From the NCBI GenBank assembly GCA_902826605.1, contig CADEFM010000007.1:50366-114365 (forward strand): a DNA stretch of 64,000 bases. The letters are read 5' to 3'. The notes beneath the pieces are model-generated. The model did not search any database. It saw nothing but the letters and a program-made list of their open reading frames with translations, and was not told the DNA's origin. Source of the stretch: an uncultured Acidobacteriota bacterium (lineage in GTDB: Bacteria; Acidobacteriota; Terriglobia; Bryobacterales; Bryobacteraceae). The position numbers and the translations under genes are program-made. Below, piece after piece: positions 26,943-35,851 of the stretch (position 1 is the first letter of the stretch; the number at the start of each line of letters is the position of its first letter).

Positions 26943-28403
26943 ATGAGTCTTTTCGCGACGAAGCCTCTTCACATGCTGACCGCCGAATCCGGCGACCATG
27001 AGCATAGCCTGAAGCGAACGCTGGGCCCAGCCGCGCTGGTGGGGTTGGGAATCGGCGCGATTATCGGCGCGGGTCTATTCTCCCTCACCGGTATCGCGGC
27101 AGCCAACAATGCGGGTCCCGCAGTGGTGTTGTCCTTCGTGGCCGCTGCCATTGGTTGCGCCTTCGCCGGCATGTGCTACAGCGAATTCTCCACTATGATT
27201 CCCATCGCGGGCAGCGCGTACACCTACGCATACGCCACCATGGGTGAATTGATCGCTTGGATTATAGGCTGGGATCTGGTGCTGGAATACGCCGTGGGCG
27301 CCGCCACCGTTTCCATCAGCTGGTCCAGTTATGTGATCAGCCTGTTGCATGATTTCGGGATCAACCTTCCTCCCGCGTTGATCGCCTCGCCATGGCAGCC
27401 CGTTGCCTTGCCGGACGGAACCATGGTTCACGGCCTCATCAATCTTCCGGCCGTGATTATTGTCTGCGCGCTTTCCGCCTTGCTCATGGTGGGAATTCGG
27501 GAATCGGCGCGGATTAATGAAGTGATGGTAGTGATAAAGGTTACGGTCGTGCTGGTGTTCATCATCGGCGGCTGGGGCTATATGAACTCCGCCAACCACA
27601 CGCCATTTATCCCGCCCAACACGGGCACCTTCGGCGAATTCGGATACAGCGGAATCCTGCGAGCGGCCGGAATTATTTTCTTCGCCTTCATTGGCTTCGA
27701 CGCAGTATCCACAGCTGCGCAGGAGGCCAAGAATCCGCAGCGCGATATGCCCATCGGCATCATCGGATCACTGGTGGTATGCACGATACTGTACGTTTTA
27801 TTCGCATGGGTGATGACCGGACTCCAGCCGTCGTCCGCGTTCAAGGGCAGCGCCGCGCCGGTGGCGGTGGCGATTGCCGCCACACCCTTCACATGGCTGG
27901 CCAAGGGCGTGAAGTTCGCCATCATCTGCGGGTACACGTCGGTGATGCTGGTCATGTTGCTGGGACAGTCGCGCGTGTTCTATTCCATGTCGCGTGACGG
28001 CCTGCTGCCCGGAGTCTTCTCCGCCATCCACCACAAGTTCCGGACTCCCTGGCGCTCCAACATGTTTTTCATGGTATTCGTCGGTCTGTTCTCCGCGTTC
28101 GCGCCTATTTCGCTAGTGGGAGAGATGACCAGCATCGGCACGCTGCTGGCGTTCGTGATCGTATGCGTGGGAATTCTGGTGATGCGGCGCACGCTGCCGG
28201 ATGTGCCGCGTCCGTTTCGAACGCCGTGGGTGCCGCTGGTGCCGATTCTGGGCGTGCTGGCGAATCTTGGATTGATGCTGGGCCTTGGCCGCGATAACTG
28301 GCTGCGCCTGGTGATCTGGCTCGGCATCGGCCTGCTGATTTATTTCCTGTATAGCCGCAAGAACAGCAAGGTGCAGGCGGCTCAGTCCCGGCGCGCGGCG
28401 TGA
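26943..28403 (+). CDS. APC-superfamily amino-acid permease
   Basis: A 486-residue cationic-amino-acid-transporter-like permease with about 12-14 membrane segments. The first helix motif G-I-G-A-I-I-G-A-G-L-F and the G-F-D-A-V-S-T-A-A-Q-E-A-K-N-P loop are typical. The basic C-terminal tail (S-R-K-N-S-K) is cytoplasmic. It ends in a 22-base tail-to-tail overlap with mpg. Substrate class (amino acids) is family knowledge; the specific amino acid is not determinable. Confidence 0.9.
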   Translation: MSLFATKPLHMLTAESGDHEHSLKRTLGPAALVGLGIGAIIGAGLFSLTGIAAANNAGPAVVLSFVAAAIGCAFAGMCYSEFSTMIPIAGSAYTYAYATMGELIAWIIGWDLVLEYAVGAATVSISWSSYVISLLHDFGINLPPALIASPWQPVALPDGTMVHGLINLPAVIIVCALSALLMVGIRESARINEVMVVIKVTVVLVFIIGGWGYMNSANHTPFIPPNTGTFGEFGYSGILRAAGIIFFAFIGFDAVSTAAQEAKNPQRDMPIGIIGSLVVCTILYVLFAWVMTGLQPSSAFKGSAAPVAVAIAATPFTWLAKGVKFAIICGYTSVMLVMLLGQSRVFYSMSRDGLLPGVFSAIHHKFRTPWRSNMFFMVFVGLFSAFAPISLVGEMTSIGTLLAFVIVCVGILVMRRTLPDVPRPFRTPWVPLVPILGVLANLGLMLGLGRDNWLRLVIWLGIGLLIYFLYSRKNSKVQAAQSRRAA

Positions 28404-28933
28404 GCACGCCGGCTGACGAACCGATTCCCTTCGATATAAAATCGCAGCGGCAAATCGGCGGACTCGCGGATGCCAACGCGGCAGCTCACCCAGGTCTCAA
28501 ATACGGGCTCGTGGTTCAGCGTGAGAACGCGCAATGGCCCGTTGGTTAAATCAGCGCCGTTAAGCCTGGTCGTGATTCTCATGGTCCGCGTGAGCTTCCC
28601 AGGCCCGTCCGTCGCACCTTCGATGCCGTTCAGCGGTTCCACGGCGCGAACCAGCACACACCCCGCGACGCCCTCCGGTTCCGCCACCACGTTAAGACAG
28701 TAGTGCATGCCGTAGATGAAATACACGTAGGCGTGCCCGGGAGGGCCGAAGATCACACGCGTGCGTGGCGTAACACCACGCGCCGAGTGGGCCGCAGCGT
28801 CACCGGTTCCAAGATAAGCTTCGGTTTCAACGATGCGCGCGTGAGCATCCCCATGTTGGAGAACCTTACCTAGCAACCCGCGAGCGACTTCCACCGTTGG
28901 GCGCGCATAAAAAGACCTCGGTAGCACCCGCAT
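28382..28933 (-). CDS. 3-methyladenine DNA glycosylase (AAG/Mpg family)
   Basis: A 183-residue base-excision enzyme removing alkylated purines. R-S-F-Y-x-R-x-x-x-E-V-A-R-x-L-L-G-K, I-V-E-T-E-A-Y with the catalytic Glu, A-Y-V-Y-F-I-Y-G-M-H-Y-C-L-N-V-V and G-P-G-K-L identify it. The ATG at 28933 begins two bases after the stop of the upstream gene, so the two are probably co-transcribed; earlier in-frame codons belong to that neighbour. Confidence 0.9.
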   Translation of the reverse strand: MRVLPRSFYARPTVEVARGLLGKVLQHGDAHARIVETEAYLGTGDAAAHSARGVTPRTRVIFGPPGHAYVYFIYGMHYCLNVVAEPEGVAGCVLVRAVEPLNGIEGATDGPGKLTRTMRITTRLNGADLTNGPLRVLTLNHEPVFETWVSCRVGIRESADLPLRFYIEGNRFVSRRAHAARRD

Positions 28934-28935
28934 CA

Positions 28936-29604
28936 CTACAGTTCCAGCTTGCCTTTCACCACCATGTCTCTCAGCTTGAACTTGTGCCGCACCCACACGG
29001 TGCCGATGATGCTGGAAAGCTCCACCTCCTGATCCGACAGCGTGATCTCATTGGCACGTTCGAAACCAAGAATCACTTCGACGTTAGGTCCGCTAGCGGC
29101 GAACTGTATTCCGGCCGGTCTTATCGGCGCTTTGCCTTTAGGGGTGAGAGTGGTGGATTGTGTGATGGCGTCCCTGGCCTTATCGCCGCCACCCGCGCTG
29201 ACGTAATAGCCCGGAATGCCCGTCACGGCGACAACATATAACATGGACTGCCGCTCCAGGAATTTCTGGGCCTCCGGCGAAGTAGCGGCGTCTTTGCCGT
29301 ACTTGGCGCGCATTTGTCCTTGTTTCATTGGCAGCGCGGACAGCCAGCGAATCATGACCGGGAGCGTCGGCCCGCGCAATCCGGTGGGACCTGAGAGATC
29401 GGGCACCTTTGCATTGGTAGCCCCGGACTCACCCGGCGACGCGTTGGTAGGCGCCTCGACCCGCCGCGCCCATGGCGAATTTGTCATCACTTGTTGCAGC
29501 TCTTTATCGCTCCATTCCGGGAATGGCTTCGTGTCCCAAAATTCGGCTCCGAGAAGCAGGCAAGCGGTCAGAAAAAGAAGCGAGAGCTTCACTGGAGCCA
29601 GCAT
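28936..29604 (-). CDS. Exported protein with W-D-T-K-P-F-P-E-W-S motif
   Basis: A 222-residue protein with a signal peptide (L-S-L-L-F-L-T-A-C-L-L-L-G-A). The mature N-terminus carries F-W-D-T-K-P-F-P-E-W-S-D-K-E-L followed by S-P-W-A-R, a pattern that recurs in secreted acidobacterial proteins of unknown function. The C-terminal half is beta-rich. No enzymatic motif is visible. Divergent from thpR and upstream of mpg on the same strand. Confidence 0.65.
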   Translation of the reverse strand: MLAPVKLSLLFLTACLLLGAEFWDTKPFPEWSDKELQQVMTNSPWARRVEAPTNASPGESGATNAKVPDLSGPTGLRGPTLPVMIRWLSALPMKQGQMRAKYGKDAATSPEAQKFLERQSMLYVVAVTGIPGYYVSAGGGDKARDAITQSTTLTPKGKAPIRPAGIQFAASGPNVEVILGFERANEITLSDQEVELSSIIGTVWVRHKFKLRDMVVKGKLEL

Positions 29605-29646
29605 ATCATCGCCTATGTTTCAGTACACTAGTAACCTGACGTTTTC

Positions 29647-30216
29647 ATGCGACTGTTCACCGCGATCGATATTCCGGATGAAATAAGGCAAGCATTGCAT
29701 TCCTTCGTGCGCAGGCTACGGCCACTAGCAAAGCTGAGGTGGAGTGCCGCCGAGAATATGCACATCACCACCAAGTTCATCGGCGAATGGCCGGAGACAC
29801 GGTTCAACGAAATGCGCCGTGTGCTGGCCGCCGTGTGTGAACCGCCCGCGATGGATTCCATCGCCATTACGATCAAGGGAGTTGGCTGGTTCCCGGATGC
29901 GCGCCGTCCGCGTGTGTTTTGGGCAGGCGTCGAGGGCGGAGAATCTCTTCACGCGCTCGCGTCCCGCACGGAACAAGCCACTGGTACACTCGGAATCCCC
30001 GTCGAAACACGAGTGTTTTCGCCGCACCTGACGCTCGCACGCATAGGCACGGGCGCCGTTCTCGATCCGGTGCGTGCCGCGCTTCAAGTGCTCCCCTCCG
30101 GCGGCGGTTTCGACTTTGGATCTTTCGAGGCTTCGGAGTTTTTCCTTTATCTTTCGGCGGGCGGGAAATATACGAAGCTAGAGTCCTACCGGTTCGCCGC
30201 CGTTCAAGTCAGCTGA
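29647..30216 (+). CDS. thpR: RNA 2',3'-cyclic phosphodiesterase
   Basis: A 189-residue 2H phosphoesterase, formerly called 2'-5' RNA ligase. The two catalytic H-x-T-x motifs are HITT (residues 39-42) and HLTL (127-130), at the normal spacing. M-R-L-F-T-A-I-D-I-P is the usual start. It precedes plsY by 4 bases and is therefore probably transcribed with plsY-gpsA. Confidence 0.9.
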   Translation: MRLFTAIDIPDEIRQALHSFVRRLRPLAKLRWSAAENMHITTKFIGEWPETRFNEMRRVLAAVCEPPAMDSIAITIKGVGWFPDARRPRVFWAGVEGGESLHALASRTEQATGTLGIPVETRVFSPHLTLARIGTGAVLDPVRAALQVLPSGGGFDFGSFEASEFFLYLSAGGKYTKLESYRFAAVQVS

Positions 30217-30220
30217 ACTT

Positions 30221-30868
30221 ATGCCCGGACTACTTTCCATTGTTATCGCGTACCTTCTGGGCTCCATCCCGTTCGGATACCTTTTGGTCAAGTTCACCCA
30301 GGGAGAAGACGTCCGCGAGATCGGCAGCGGCAACATCGGCGCGACCAACGTCTTGCGCGCCAGCGGTCCCGCCATCGGCGCGGCCACGCTCGCGCTTGAT
30401 ATTGCCAAGGGCTTCGCTGCGGTGTGGATCTCCGCCGTACTTACGGATCATTCCCCGCTGTGGACCAGCCTGGCTGCGCTCGCCGTCATCGCGGGCCATT
30501 CATATCCGGTTTTCTTGGGATTCAAAGGCGGCAAAGCCGTGGCGAGTTTCACCGGCGCGTTCGCATACCTGACGCCTTTGCCTCTGGCGGCTGTGGCGAT
30601 CTTGTTTTTCGTGATTGTGGCCGTTACGCGGCACGTCTCGGCTGGCTCAATTTTGGCGGCGGCTGCCTTCCCTTTTGGCGTATGGCTTATCCTTCACCCG
30701 CCCCTGGAGGTCACTCTGGCCGCGTTCCTTGCCGGCGCCTTCGTCGTCTACCGCCATCAGTCAAACTGGCAACGCCTTCGCGCAGGAAGCGAAAGTGAGT
30801 TCCATTGGGGCGCGGCCCGCGGATTCGCATCCGACGAACACATGTTGCGCCGGTGGAGAGGCAAGTGA
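30221..30868 (+). CDS. plsY: Acyl-phosphate:glycerol-3-phosphate acyltransferase
   Basis: A 215-residue polytopic membrane enzyme making lysophosphatidic acid. L-G-S-I-P-F-G-Y, G-S-G-N-I-G-A-T-N-V-L-R and F-K-G-G-K-A-V-A are the three conserved active-site loops. It overlaps gpsA by 4 bases (GTGA), linking it to the enzyme that makes its glycerol-3-phosphate substrate. Confidence 0.95.
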   Translation: MPGLLSIVIAYLLGSIPFGYLLVKFTQGEDVREIGSGNIGATNVLRASGPAIGAATLALDIAKGFAAVWISAVLTDHSPLWTSLAALAVIAGHSYPVFLGFKGGKAVASFTGAFAYLTPLPLAAVAILFFVIVAVTRHVSAGSILAAAAFPFGVWLILHPPLEVTLAAFLAGAFVVYRHQSNWQRLRAGSESEFHWGAARGFASDEHMLRRWRGK

Positions 30869-31860
30869 CGCTTTGCATCCTGGGTGGCGGAAGCTGGGGA
30901 ACCGCTCTTGCCATCGTGCTCGCACCGAGATTTGAAAGCATCCGCCTGTGGGTTTATGAAAAAGACCTGGCAGCGCGGATGGCTAGCACCCGTGAGAACG
31001 ACATCTATTTGCCCGCGCTGCCAGTGCCCCCGAACGTAGAGGTAACCGCAGACATGACAGGTGCGCTGCCGGGAGCCGCGATCGTGCTGGGTGTGATGCC
31101 CTCGCGCCACGCCCGGAGCCTGTGGAAGCAGGCGCTGCCTTTGCTTGATGCCTCCATGCTGTTTGTAAGCGCGACTAAGGGCATGGAGAACGGCACTCTT
31201 CAAAGTATGTCCGAGGTCCTTACTAGCGTGGTGAATGAGCGCTTTCACCCCAAGGTGGCCGCGATCTCCGGGCCGACATTCGCGCGCGAGGTGGCGAGTG
31301 GGGAACCCACCGCGCTCGTGGTGGCTTCCGCCGACAAGGAAATCGCGGCGGCAGTGCAGACGGCTTTCGCCGGACCCTCGTTTCGCCTCTATACCAATTG
31401 CGACGTCATTGGCGTGGAAACGGGAGGCGCGCTGAAGAACGTCATCGCCATCGCCGCCGGAGCGGTGCAGGGGTTGGGCCTCGGCAACAACACAATGGCC
31501 GCGCTGATCACCAGAGGCCTCGCCGAGATATCCCGCCTTTCCGTTGCTATGGGGGGAGAGGCAAAAACTCTCTCCGGTTTGGCCGGGCTCGGCGATCTGG
31601 TGCTCACCTGTACAGGTGATTTAAGCAGAAACCGTCACGTGGGCATCGAGCTTGCCAAAGGCCGCACACTCGCCGAAATCACCGCTTCCACTCCCATGAT
31701 CGCCGAGGGCGTGGAAACGTGCGGAGCCGCGGTCGCCCTCGGCCGGAAATACGGCGTGGATCTTCCGGTCATTGAGCAAATGTATCTGGTGCTGCATGAA
31801 TCGAAGAACCCACGCACCGCCATTCGGGATCTGATGGAACGGGCGCTGAAGAGCGAATAG
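30865..31860 (+). CDS. gpsA: Glycerol-3-phosphate dehydrogenase [NAD(P)+]
   Basis: A 331-residue dehydrogenase producing sn-glycerol-3-phosphate from dihydroxyacetone phosphate. L-G-G-G-S-W-G-T-A-L-A is the nucleotide loop; S-A-T-K-G, S-G-P-T-F-A-x-E-V and T-G-G-A-L-K-N with the catalytic Lys follow. It starts at GTG 30865; upstream in-frame codons are plsY sequence. Confidence 0.95.
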   Translation: MTLCILGGGSWGTALAIVLAPRFESIRLWVYEKDLAARMASTRENDIYLPALPVPPNVEVTADMTGALPGAAIVLGVMPSRHARSLWKQALPLLDASMLFVSATKGMENGTLQSMSEVLTSVVNERFHPKVAAISGPTFAREVASGEPTALVVASADKEIAAAVQTAFAGPSFRLYTNCDVIGVETGGALKNVIAIAAGAVQGLGLGNNTMAALITRGLAEISRLSVAMGGEAKTLSGLAGLGDLVLTCTGDLSRNRHVGIELAKGRTLAEITASTPMIAEGVETCGAAVALGRKYGVDLPVIEQMYLVLHESKNPRTAIRDLMERALKSE

Positions 31861-31942
31861 CGGCCTGCGCCTTAGCGCAATCCAAAGCTTCCGGTTCAGC
31901 GTATATTCTAGTGTGTAGTGCGCAGGCGAAGCTAAAACAAAC

Positions 31943-32560
31943 ATGCGAGTCCTCAAGTTGCTGCCGTTCGCTCTCGCTTTTGGCATCCTCCAAGTGGTGC
32001 TCAGGCTTCCCAATGACGGGGATCTGATTCGCCGCTTGAAGGCCCGCGAGCCCAAAGCCATGGCGGAACTCTATGACCGCTATGGACGCATCGCCTACTC
32101 CGTGGTACTGCGCGTGGTGCACAATCCATCAGTCGCCGAGGATCTGGTGCAGGAAACGTTTATCCGCGTGTGGAATCGGATGGAATCCTTCGATGCGGAG
32201 CGCGGCGCTTTGGGTCCGTGGGTGCTCACCGTCGCGCGCAACCGGGCCATCGACTATCTGCGCTCCGTCGACGGGCGTATGCAAGCCGGCGCCGTGGAGC
32301 TTGAAAAACTGGAACGCCCGGGTTTCTTCGCCGATATGGGGGCGCAGGCGCTTTCCATGGACCGCGTGCGCCGCGTGAAAAGCGCGTTCGAGAAATTGAA
32401 CCCCAATCAAAAGACCGTCATTGAGATGGCCTACTACGAAGGCATGTCTCAGACAGAGGTGGCCGAAAAATTGAAGCAGCCGCTGGGCACCGTGAAGACC
32501 TGGACACGGGCGGCCCTAAAAATCCTGCGCGATGAATTGGGCGAGGCAGCCATCGCATGA
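31943..32560 (+). CDS. ECF RNA polymerase sigma factor
   Basis: A 205-residue group-4 sigma factor. Region 2 (Y-D-R-Y-G-R-I-A-Y, then D-L-V-Q-E-T-F-I-R-V-W, then R-N-R-A-I-D-Y-L-R) and region 4 (Y-Y-E-G-M-S-Q-T-E-V-A-E-K-L, then G-T-V-K-T-W) are intact. From the ATG at 31943 the first 20 residues are strongly hydrophobic (L-L-P-F-A-L-A-F-G-I-L), unusual for a cytoplasmic sigma factor; GTG 31994 or 31997 would remove this. It overlaps the anti-sigma gene by 4 bases. Confidence 0.9.
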   Translation: MRVLKLLPFALAFGILQVVLRLPNDGDLIRRLKAREPKAMAELYDRYGRIAYSVVLRVVHNPSVAEDLVQETFIRVWNRMESFDAERGALGPWVLTVARNRAIDYLRSVDGRMQAGAVELEKLERPGFFADMGAQALSMDRVRRVKSAFEKLNPNQKTVIEMAYYEGMSQTEVAEKLKQPLGTVKTWTRAALKILRDELGEAAIA

Positions 32561-33306
32561 CAGAAGAGCGCCTGACTTGCCAGCAATTGGAAGAAGTTTA
32601 TGAGCTATACGCCTTAGGTTCGCTCGAAGCCGCTGAACGCGACGAGATTGAAGCGCATCTGACACACGGATGCACCCACTGTAAGCAGGGCGTGGCGGAC
32701 GCGATGGCGCTGAATGCCATGGTGCTTAGCTTCGTCCCCGAGGTAGTTCCGCCCAGAGAGCTGAAGCATCGCGTGCTGGCGGCGATCGGCTACGAACGCC
32801 CCGGCTGGTTTTGGGCGGGCGCGCTGGCGGCTTCGCTGATGCTGATCGTCGCGCTCTGGCTGGGCATACAGGAGCGTGAGCACTACTCGGAGTTGGCGGA
32901 TGCCCGCCGGGATGTCATCAACATCACCGCGGATCGTGACCGTCTCAACCAGGCTCTGCTTTTCTTGTCCGACCCTGAAACCACGCCCGTGAGTTTCGGA
33001 CGCGGCCAACAGGCGCCGCCGCGCGGGTACGTCTTCCTGCATCCACAACTCGGCGTAATGCTGATCGCCTCGAACCTGCCGCCTGCTGGCGAAGGCAAAG
33101 CGTATGAGATGTGGGTCATCCCCAAGGGCGGCGCGCCGCGGCCAGCGGGGTTATTCCAATCCGACGGGACTAGGGCGCTCCATGTCTTGGGGGGACCGGT
33201 GGATGTCGCCACGCTGGGCGTAGTGGCCGTGACACTGGAACCGGCAGCAGGCTCGGCTGCCCCGACTACCACCCCCATCATCGCGGCGCAAGTGGCGCGC
33301 AGTTAA
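32557..33306 (+). CDS. Membrane anti-sigma factor (RskA-like)
   Basis: A 249-residue protein with an N-terminal anti-sigma domain containing a zinc-type cluster (His34, His37, Cys39, Cys42 in H-L-T-H-G-C-T-H-C), one membrane helix at about residues 87-107, and a periplasmic C-terminal RskA-type domain. The H-to-C spacing has one extra residue compared with the common H-x3-C-x2-C. It is coupled to the sigma gene, so it very likely binds that sigma factor. Confidence 0.88.
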   Translation: MTEERLTCQQLEEVYELYALGSLEAAERDEIEAHLTHGCTHCKQGVADAMALNAMVLSFVPEVVPPRELKHRVLAAIGYERPGWFWAGALAASLMLIVALWLGIQEREHYSELADARRDVINITADRDRLNQALLFLSDPETTPVSFGRGQQAPPRGYVFLHPQLGVMLIASNLPPAGEGKAYEMWVIPKGGAPRPAGLFQSDGTRALHVLGGPVDVATLGVVAVTLEPAAGSAAPTTTPIIAAQVARS

Positions 33307-33312
33307 TCATGG

Positions 33313-34488
33313 CTAAGGTGCCGCCAGAGTCAGTTTCAGAATCATCCCTGTGTCCGTAGCCGCCCAAAGATGCTCCGGATCGGGCCCCGCCAGCATCACG
33401 GACCGGGCCACGGCGCGATAGTCCACGTTCATCTCAGTCCACGTCTTCAGGTCTGTGCTGTTCAGCATCTTGACCTTGCCCGGCACCGGCGCCGACCGCA
33501 AATTCCCCACAGGCTCTACAGCGGCCAGAGTCCCGAGCGCACCGGGGAATAGCAGCGCGTCAGTCACACTGCGGTCTTTCTGTTTGAACGAACTCTCGCT
33601 CTTACCCGTACTCAAATCGATGCGAAATACTTCGGAGGGCCACTCGAATGAATCCGCGTATTGGAACACGACCAGACCACTTGTCCTCACCATTTTTAAG
33701 GCCGCTACCGAACCCAGCAGCGGCGCGGTGGAGGAAGTCCATGACGTGCCCGCGTTGGAGGTCACCAACTGCAGCGTCAGCGTGGGCACCTGACGGCGGC
33801 TCACAATCTGTTCGGGCACCATCCAGTCCGGCAGATCGTCGCCCGGACGTTTCGGAACATACCCTCCGGCGACGATTCCACGCCGGTCGTCCGCGAATGC
33901 GATTTGCGAGTAGTGGCTCAATCCGGGGTTTGCCTGAGGCTTGGCCGCCTCCTCGACCGGCGTCCAGCTCCGGCCGCCGTCTTTGGTTTCAAACACCGAC
34001 TTTTGCATCCCCACTGCAAAGCCGTGCGTCTCGTCCAGGAACCACACGCGCAGAATCAATCCTCCTTCAACCGAGCCGTCCAAGCGCCGGTTTGGCTTGA
34101 TCTGATCGGAAATGCGCGTCCAACTGCGCCCGGATTCATCAGTTTTCCAAATCGCCTCCGGCGTCACCATCCAGCCCTGCGAATCATCGAGAAAAAAAAT
34201 CGACCGGGGAAACTCCTTGAGCGCAACGGGCGTCCACTTTGCTCCGCCATCATTGGTCACCAGCGCGGTGGGCTGCGGATCGCGGCGGCCGGTGCGGTCC
34301 TCGATGACGCCTACCGCGATGCCGCGCTGCGCCGAGGGAAATGCCAGGCCGGTAATGCGCAGTTCCGTCTTGTCTTCATCGTGAAAATATTGCAGCGTCC
34401 ATTTGGGGAAAGGAGCTATAGTCTGCGGCGCTGGTTGTGCGGAAACTGAAACCACCGTCACCATCACGGCTGGCAACCACTTCAACAT
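33313..34488 (-). CDS. Exported beta-propeller (YCF48/BNR-like) protein
   Basis: A 391-residue protein with a signal peptide (L-P-A-V-M-V-T-V-V-S-V-S-A). The body has repeated blades of the type T-x-D-G-G-x-x-W-T-P, T-D-E-S-G-R-S-W-T and T-K-D-G-G-R-S-W-T-P, typical of the photosystem-assembly (YCF48) and BNR sialidase-like propellers. No catalytic residues can be named. The ATG at 34488 is 5 bases after the GAF gene, so the two are likely one transcript. Confidence 0.75.
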   Translation of the reverse strand: MLKWLPAVMVTVVSVSAQPAPQTIAPFPKWTLQYFHDEDKTELRITGLAFPSAQRGIAVGVIEDRTGRRDPQPTALVTNDGGAKWTPVALKEFPRSIFFLDDSQGWMVTPEAIWKTDESGRSWTRISDQIKPNRRLDGSVEGGLILRVWFLDETHGFAVGMQKSVFETKDGGRSWTPVEEAAKPQANPGLSHYSQIAFADDRRGIVAGGYVPKRPGDDLPDWMVPEQIVSRRQVPTLTLQLVTSNAGTSWTSSTAPLLGSVAALKMVRTSGLVVFQYADSFEWPSEVFRIDLSTGKSESSFKQKDRSVTDALLFPGALGTLAAVEPVGNLRSAPVPGKVKMLNSTDLKTWTEMNVDYRAVARSVMLAGPDPEHLWAATDTGMILKLTLAAP

Positions 34489-34493
34489 AGTGA

Positions 34494-35087
34494 CTAGTCG
34501 CGGCGCGCTGGAGTGAGCACCAGATCCAGGACATCCGTTTTTGCCAGCGCGTCCGGGCTCTGTGCCGCCAGCGCCACCATGCATCCCACCTGCTCGCCCA
34601 CCGTCGTCAGCAATTCCATATCGCCGCCGGTGTGAAAATGCGGTTCGCGATGCTGCACGTTGATCACCCCTGCCACACGGCCCCTCACCACAATAGGAGC
34701 CGATAGAAACGCCTCATAAGTATCTTCGGGAAGATCCGAGAAAACCTTGAAGCGGGGGTCCGAGTAGGCTTCTCTCGTCAATGACAATAGACGCCTTTCC
34801 TTGGCAACCCACCCGGTAAGACCTTCGCCCAGCTTCAATCGCACGTTGCCGATGGTATCCGGCGCAGGATTGTTGGAGGCGCACAAGACCAGTTCTTTAT
34901 CTTGCAGCAGGTAGAGCAAACAGGCATCGGAGTTCGTGAATTCCACCACCAGGGAAACCACGCTCTCCAGCGCGGCGCTTAAATTTGTTAGCCGCACCAT
35001 GGAGCGGCTAATCTTCTGGAGAAGCCGCAACTGCCGTTCCGTATCTTCGAGCTGAGATTCAAGTTCTTTTTCTTTTGTGCGTGACAC
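34494..35087 (-). CDS. GAF-domain protein
   Basis: A 197-residue cytoplasmic protein with an N-terminal coiled coil (about 1-30) and one GAF sensor domain (about 30-175; A-C-L-L-Y-L-L, then L-G-E-G-L-T-G-W-V-A, then S-A-P-I-V-V-R-G-R-V-A-G-V-I-N-V). No output domain is attached, so it probably acts through a partner. GTG start. It faces the divergent OmpR-type regulator gene across 49 bases. Confidence 0.85.
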   Translation of the reverse strand: MSRTKEKELESQLEDTERQLRLLQKISRSMVRLTNLSAALESVVSLVVEFTNSDACLLYLLQDKELVLCASNNPAPDTIGNVRLKLGEGLTGWVAKERRLLSLTREAYSDPRFKVFSDLPEDTYEAFLSAPIVVRGRVAGVINVQHREPHFHTGGDMELLTTVGEQVGCMVALAAQSPDALAKTDVLDLVLTPARRD

Positions 35088-35136
35088 CGGCTATATTATG
35101 GCAGATTTCTTCCCGGGCAAGCGCTACACTCGAAGC

Positions 35137-35829
35137 ATGAGAATCCTCGTGGTTGAGGACGAAAAGCGCATCGCCGATTTTGTCTCGCGCGGCCTGGAAA
35201 GCGCAGGTTATGCTGTGGACGTGGCCCCCGACGGCGCAACCGCCATCGACTTGCAGCACGCCACCGAATATGACCTGGTGGTTCTGGATCTCGGCCTGCC
35301 GGATATGGATGGATTGGCGGCATTAAAGAAAATCCGAAATCGTAAGGTCAGCCCCCCCATTCTGATCCTCAGCGCCCGCGATTCGGTGGACGACCGCGTA
35401 AAGGGATTGGAAGGCGGCGCGGACGATTATCTGGTAAAACCCTTCGCGTTTGTGGAGTTATTGGCGCGCGTGCGTGTGCTGCTGCGCCGCGGCCAGCCTA
35501 CGCCGGAACGCTTGCAGGTGGGAAATCTCACGCTCGATTGCATTCGCCGCAAGGTTACCCGTGCCGGGGAGCATGTGGAGCTGGCGCCCAAGGAATTCAG
35601 CATCCTGGAATATTTGATGCGTAACCGCGGCCGTCCTCTGAGCCGCACCATGATCGTGGAACATGTGTGGGATATGGATTACGACGGGTTGACCAATATC
35701 GTCGACGTCTACATTCGCCACCTGCGCAGCAAGATCGACGATCCTTCGCCCGAAAAAATGATTCAAACGGTGCGCGGCATCGGGTATATGCTGGACATGC
35801 CGGAAGCCGTCACCGGGAGTGGGAGCTGA
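35137..35829 (+). CDS. OmpR/PhoB-type response regulator
   Basis: A 230-residue regulator with a receiver domain (phospho-acceptor Asp51 in V-L-D-L-G-L-P; Lys in L-V-K-P-F-A-F) and a winged-helix output domain (about 130-225, ending I-Q-T-V-R-G-I-G-Y-M-L). The ATG at 35137 is the normal family start. It is followed by its probable partner kinase 22 bases later. Confidence 0.93.
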   Translation: MRILVVEDEKRIADFVSRGLESAGYAVDVAPDGATAIDLQHATEYDLVVLDLGLPDMDGLAALKKIRNRKVSPPILILSARDSVDDRVKGLEGGADDYLVKPFAFVELLARVRVLLRRGQPTPERLQVGNLTLDCIRRKVTRAGEHVELAPKEFSILEYLMRNRGRPLSRTMIVEHVWDMDYDGLTNIVDVYIRHLRSKIDDPSPEKMIQTVRGIGYMLDMPEAVTGSGS

Positions 35830-35851
35830 TCGCTTGGCCGGGAAGAAGCTC

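Noticed and set aside
31863..31927. Inverted repeat GCCTGCGC...GCGCAGGC around the sigma-factor promoter region
   Set aside because: Arms are 49 bases apart; with GC-rich octamers such pairs are expected by chance.
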